From Deltaproteobacteria bacterium (GTDB taxonomy: Bacteria; Desulfobacterota; Desulfobacteria; Desulfobacterales; GCA-2748835): DNA of 64,000 nt. Where the stretch lies: the NCBI GenBank assembly GCA_002748835.1, contig PDTL01000026.1, positions 1-64,000 of the forward strand, in the 5' to 3' direction. Below are positions 61,391 to 64,000 of the stretch, piece by piece. A program made the position numbers and the translations under genes. Under the pieces are notes generated by a model. The model was given only the letters and a program-made list of their open reading frames with translations. It was not told the origin of the DNA and searched no databases. Numbering within the stretch: position 1 is the stretch's first letter; the number at the start of each line of letters is the position of its first letter.

Positions 61391-64000
61391 ATGTTGGAAA
61401 CCTTATACGATTTTTTTGCCAAACCGATTGATCCGAAAAAATACGCCGGTGTGCAGATTGCACTGGCATCCTCAGAGCAGATCCGGACCTGGTCCCATGG
61501 TGAGATTACCAAGCCTGAAACCATCAATTACCGGACGTTCAAGCCGGAACGCGATGGTCTGTTCTGCGCAAAGATATTCGGTCCCACAAAGGACTATGAG
61601 TGTAACTGCGGTAAGTATAAGCGTATGAAACACCGCGGTGTCGTGTGTGAAAAATGCGGTGTGGAGGTGATTCAGTCAAAGGTGCGGCGCGAAAGGCTGG
61701 CACATATAGAACTGGCTTCTCCGGTTTCCCACATCTGGTTTTTGAAGAGTCTTCCAAGCAAGATTGGCAACCTTCTCGACCTTACCCTGAAGAATCTCGA
61801 ACGGGTGCTCTATTTTGACAGTTATATTGTCATGGATCCAAAAGAAACCGGGCTGTCAAAATATCAGCTGCTGTCAGATGAAAAATATCACGATGCCCTG
61901 GAACTCTATGGCCCCACCTTCACTGCGGGTATTGGCGCCGAAGCCATCCAGGTACTTCTTGAAGAGCTGGATCTGGAAGCCATCTACGTGGAGCTCCGGG
62001 AAGAGCTTCAGAAAACCAATTCCACGGCAAAACGTCAGAAGCTGGCAAAACGCCTGAAGATCGTTGACGCCTTCAGAAATTCGCCGGTGGATCCGGTCTG
62101 GATGATTATGAGCACGGTCCCGGTACTGCCGCCGGATCTTCGGCCCCTGGTACCGCTGGAAGGCGGCCGTTTTGCCACATCTGACCTCAACGACCTCTAC
62201 CGCCGGGTGATTAACCGGAACAACCGTCTGAAACGGTTGGTCGACCTGAAAGCCCCGGATATCATTGTCCGCAACGAAAAACGGATGCTCCAGGAAGCCG
62301 TGGATGTGCTCTTTGACAATGGCCGCCATGGCCGGGTGGTGACGGGTACCAACAAGCGGCCGCTCAAGTCGCTGAGTGACTCTCTGAAAGGCAAGCAGGG
62401 GCGTTTCCGGCAGAATCTCCTTGGTAAACGTGTGGATTATTCCGGTCGTACCGTTATTACCGTCGGTCCGAATTTGCGCCTTCATCAGTGCGGGATTCCG
62501 AAAAAAATGGCCCTTGAGCTGTTCAAACCGTTCATCTACCATAATCTGGAGCAGAACGGGTTTGTCTCCACAGTAAAAAGCGCCAAGAAAATGGTCGAGC
62601 GGGAAACCCCCGAGGTCTGGGATGCCTTGGATCAGGTGGTACGCGAATATCCGGTGCTTCTGAACCGTGCGCCGACCCTTCACCGGCTGGGGATTCAGGC
62701 GTTTGAACCGCTCTTGATCGAGGGAAAGGCGATCCAGCTGCATCCCCTGGTCTGTACGGCATTTAACGCGGACTTTGACGGTGACCAGATGGCGGTCCAT
62801 CTGCCCCTTTCCATTGAGGCTCAGATCGAAGCCCGGGTGCTCATGCTGGCCAGTAACAATATCCTGTCACCGGCCAATGGCCAGCCAATTATTGTACCGA
62901 CACAGGATATCGTTCTTGGCATTTACTACATGACCCGGTCACTGGACACACCGGAACCGGAACGCCGCCGGTTTTCCAGCTGTGCCGAGGCCCGTATCGC
63001 GTTTGACGCCAATGAAGTTTCCCTGCACAGTCAGGTCTATGTCCGTATCGAGGGTGAGCTGGTGGAAACCACCATCGGCCGCATTCTGCTGTGGGAGATC
63101 ATTCCCTCTGAGACCCTCTCCAATTTCGAGCATATCACGGTCGATACCCGTGCGGATGCGGAACAGGTGTATGCGGACCTTAAAAAGGGGATGAGCTTCA
63201 AATCGGCTGTCGAAAAATACGCTGTGTCTGATGACAAGGCGATGGCCGGCGCCATCGGCTGGCTGAAAAAGAATGAACTCCGCGCCGTGTTCGGTTTCAG
63301 TGAAATGGATGCGGAGGCCCTGCTGGCTATTGCCCCCAACCGACTGAGTTCGATCCTGAAAATCAGGGGAAAATATCATATTTTCCGGGTGGTTGAGACA
63401 AGAAATGAGATCCCGTTCAAACTCGTTAATCAGGTGATGGACAAGGGTGCGCTTCGTAAGCTGGTTGACTATGCCTATCGTGAACTCGGCCCGAAATCCA
63501 CGGTGATCCTGGCCGACCGCCTGAAAGATCTCGGTTACCTGTATTCGACCCGGGGCGGTTTGTCCATTTGTATTGATGATATGATCATTCCGGAAACAAA
63601 ATGGGATATTGTCGCATCTGCCCGTCAGAAGGTGTCTGAAATCGGTCGCCAGTATGTGGAAGGCCTGATTACCCAGGGGGAAAAATACAACAAGGTGATC
63701 GATATCTGGGCCAAGTCAACAGATGACATTGCCACTGAAATGATGAAGGGGATGGAAAATCCGCCGATGCTTAACGAAGCCGATGTCGACGCGGACCGGC
63801 CGGTTCAGCTCCGGGATTCCATCAACGCGATTTTTATGATGGCAGACTCTGGGGCCAGGGGAAGTAAGGACCAGATGCGTCAGCTGGCCGGGATGCGCGG
63901 CTTGATGGCCAAACCTTCTGGTGAGATTATCGAAGAGCCGATTACCGCCAACTTCCGTGAAGGACTCACGGTTCTCCAGTATTTCGTCTCCACCCACGGG
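61391..64000 (+). CDS. rpoC: DNA-directed RNA polymerase subunit beta' (3' end outside window) with inserted parvulin-like domain
   Basis: read by eye (absent from ORF track): [65 protein letters not shown] ... [16 protein letters not shown] ... [54 protein letters not shown]. Confidence 0.97.
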   Translation, partial: MLETLYDFFAKPIDPKKYAGVQIALASSEQIRTWSHGEITKPETINYRTFKPERDGLFCAKIFGPTKDYECNCGKYKRMKHRGVVCEKCGVEVIQSKVRRERLAHIELASPVSHIWFLKSLPSKIGNLLDLTLKNLERVLYFDSYIVMDPKETGLSKYQLLSDEKYHDALELYGPTFTAGIGAEAIQVLLEELDLEAIYVELREELQKTNSTAKRQKLAKRLKIVDAFRNSPVDPVWMIMSTVPVLPPDLRPLVPLEGGRFATSDLNDLYRRVINRNNRLKRLVDLKAPDIIVRNEKRMLQEAVDVLFDNGRHGRVVTGTNKRPLKSLSDSLKGKQGRFRQNLLGKRVDYSGRTVITVGPNLRLHQCGIPKKMALELFKPFIYHNLEQNGFVSTVKSAKKMVERETPEVWDALDQVVREYPVLLNRAPTLHRLGIQAFEPLLIEGKAIQLHPLVCTAFNADFDGDQMAVHLPLSIEAQIEARVLMLASNNILSPANGQPIIVPTQDIVLGIYYMTRSLDTPEPERRRFSSCAEARIAFDANEVSLHSQVYVRIEGELVETTIGRILLWEIIPSETLSNFEHITVDTRADAEQVYADLKKGMSFKSAVEKYAVSDDKAMAGAIGWLKKNELRAVFGFSEMDAEALLAIAPNRLSSILKIRGKYHIFRVVETRNEIPFKLVNQVMDKGALRKLVDYAYRELGPKSTVILADRLKDLGYLYSTRGGLSICIDDMIIPETKWDIVASARQKVSEIGRQYVEGLITQGEKYNKVIDIWAKSTDDIATEMMKGMENPPMLNEADVDADRPVQLRDSINAIFMMADSGARGSKDQMRQLAGMRGLMAKPSGEIIEEPITANFREGLTVLQYFVSTHG
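63113..63409 (+). other. in-frame insertion in rpoC encoding a parvulin/PpiC-type (rotamase-like) domain
   Basis: [99 protein letters not shown] between conserved [15 protein letters not shown] and [18 protein letters not shown]. Confidence 0.8.

Overview
The window looks like a GC-rich chromosomal segment from a Desulfobacterota-like bacterium (inferred from gene content and protein style only). Most of it is housekeeping: a siroheme sulfite-reductase-like protein, minCDE, a histone-deacetylase-family gene next to a hydantoinase/oxoprolinase-family gene, typA, an S1-domain protein, an NtrC-type two-component pair, der, rarA, gyrA, gpsA, radC, pgk, a PBP1A-type gene, a cheA-cheW-cheB-cheR cluster, a U32 peptidase and an MltD-like transglycosylase. 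It ends in the conserved operon tRNA(Thr-Tyr-Gly-Thr)-tuf-rpmG-tRNA(Trp)-secE-nusG-rplK-rplA-rplJ-rplL-rpoB-rpoC, with rpoC running off the window end. Two places stand out. (1) RpoC carries an extra segment of about 99 aa (about 63113-63409) that reads as a parvulin/PpiC-type peptidyl-prolyl isomerase domain, placed between two universally conserved beta' motifs. (2) An AT-richer island (about 23264-26750) holds three tandem copies of a plant-style leucine-rich-repeat gene. The LRR units are nearly identical at DNA level except at solvent-exposed codons. Each copy has a different 5' deletion, all share a consensus-like promoter with a palindromic spacer, and two have a terminator-like hairpin in the 5' leader. 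All homology calls are by eye; no database search was run.
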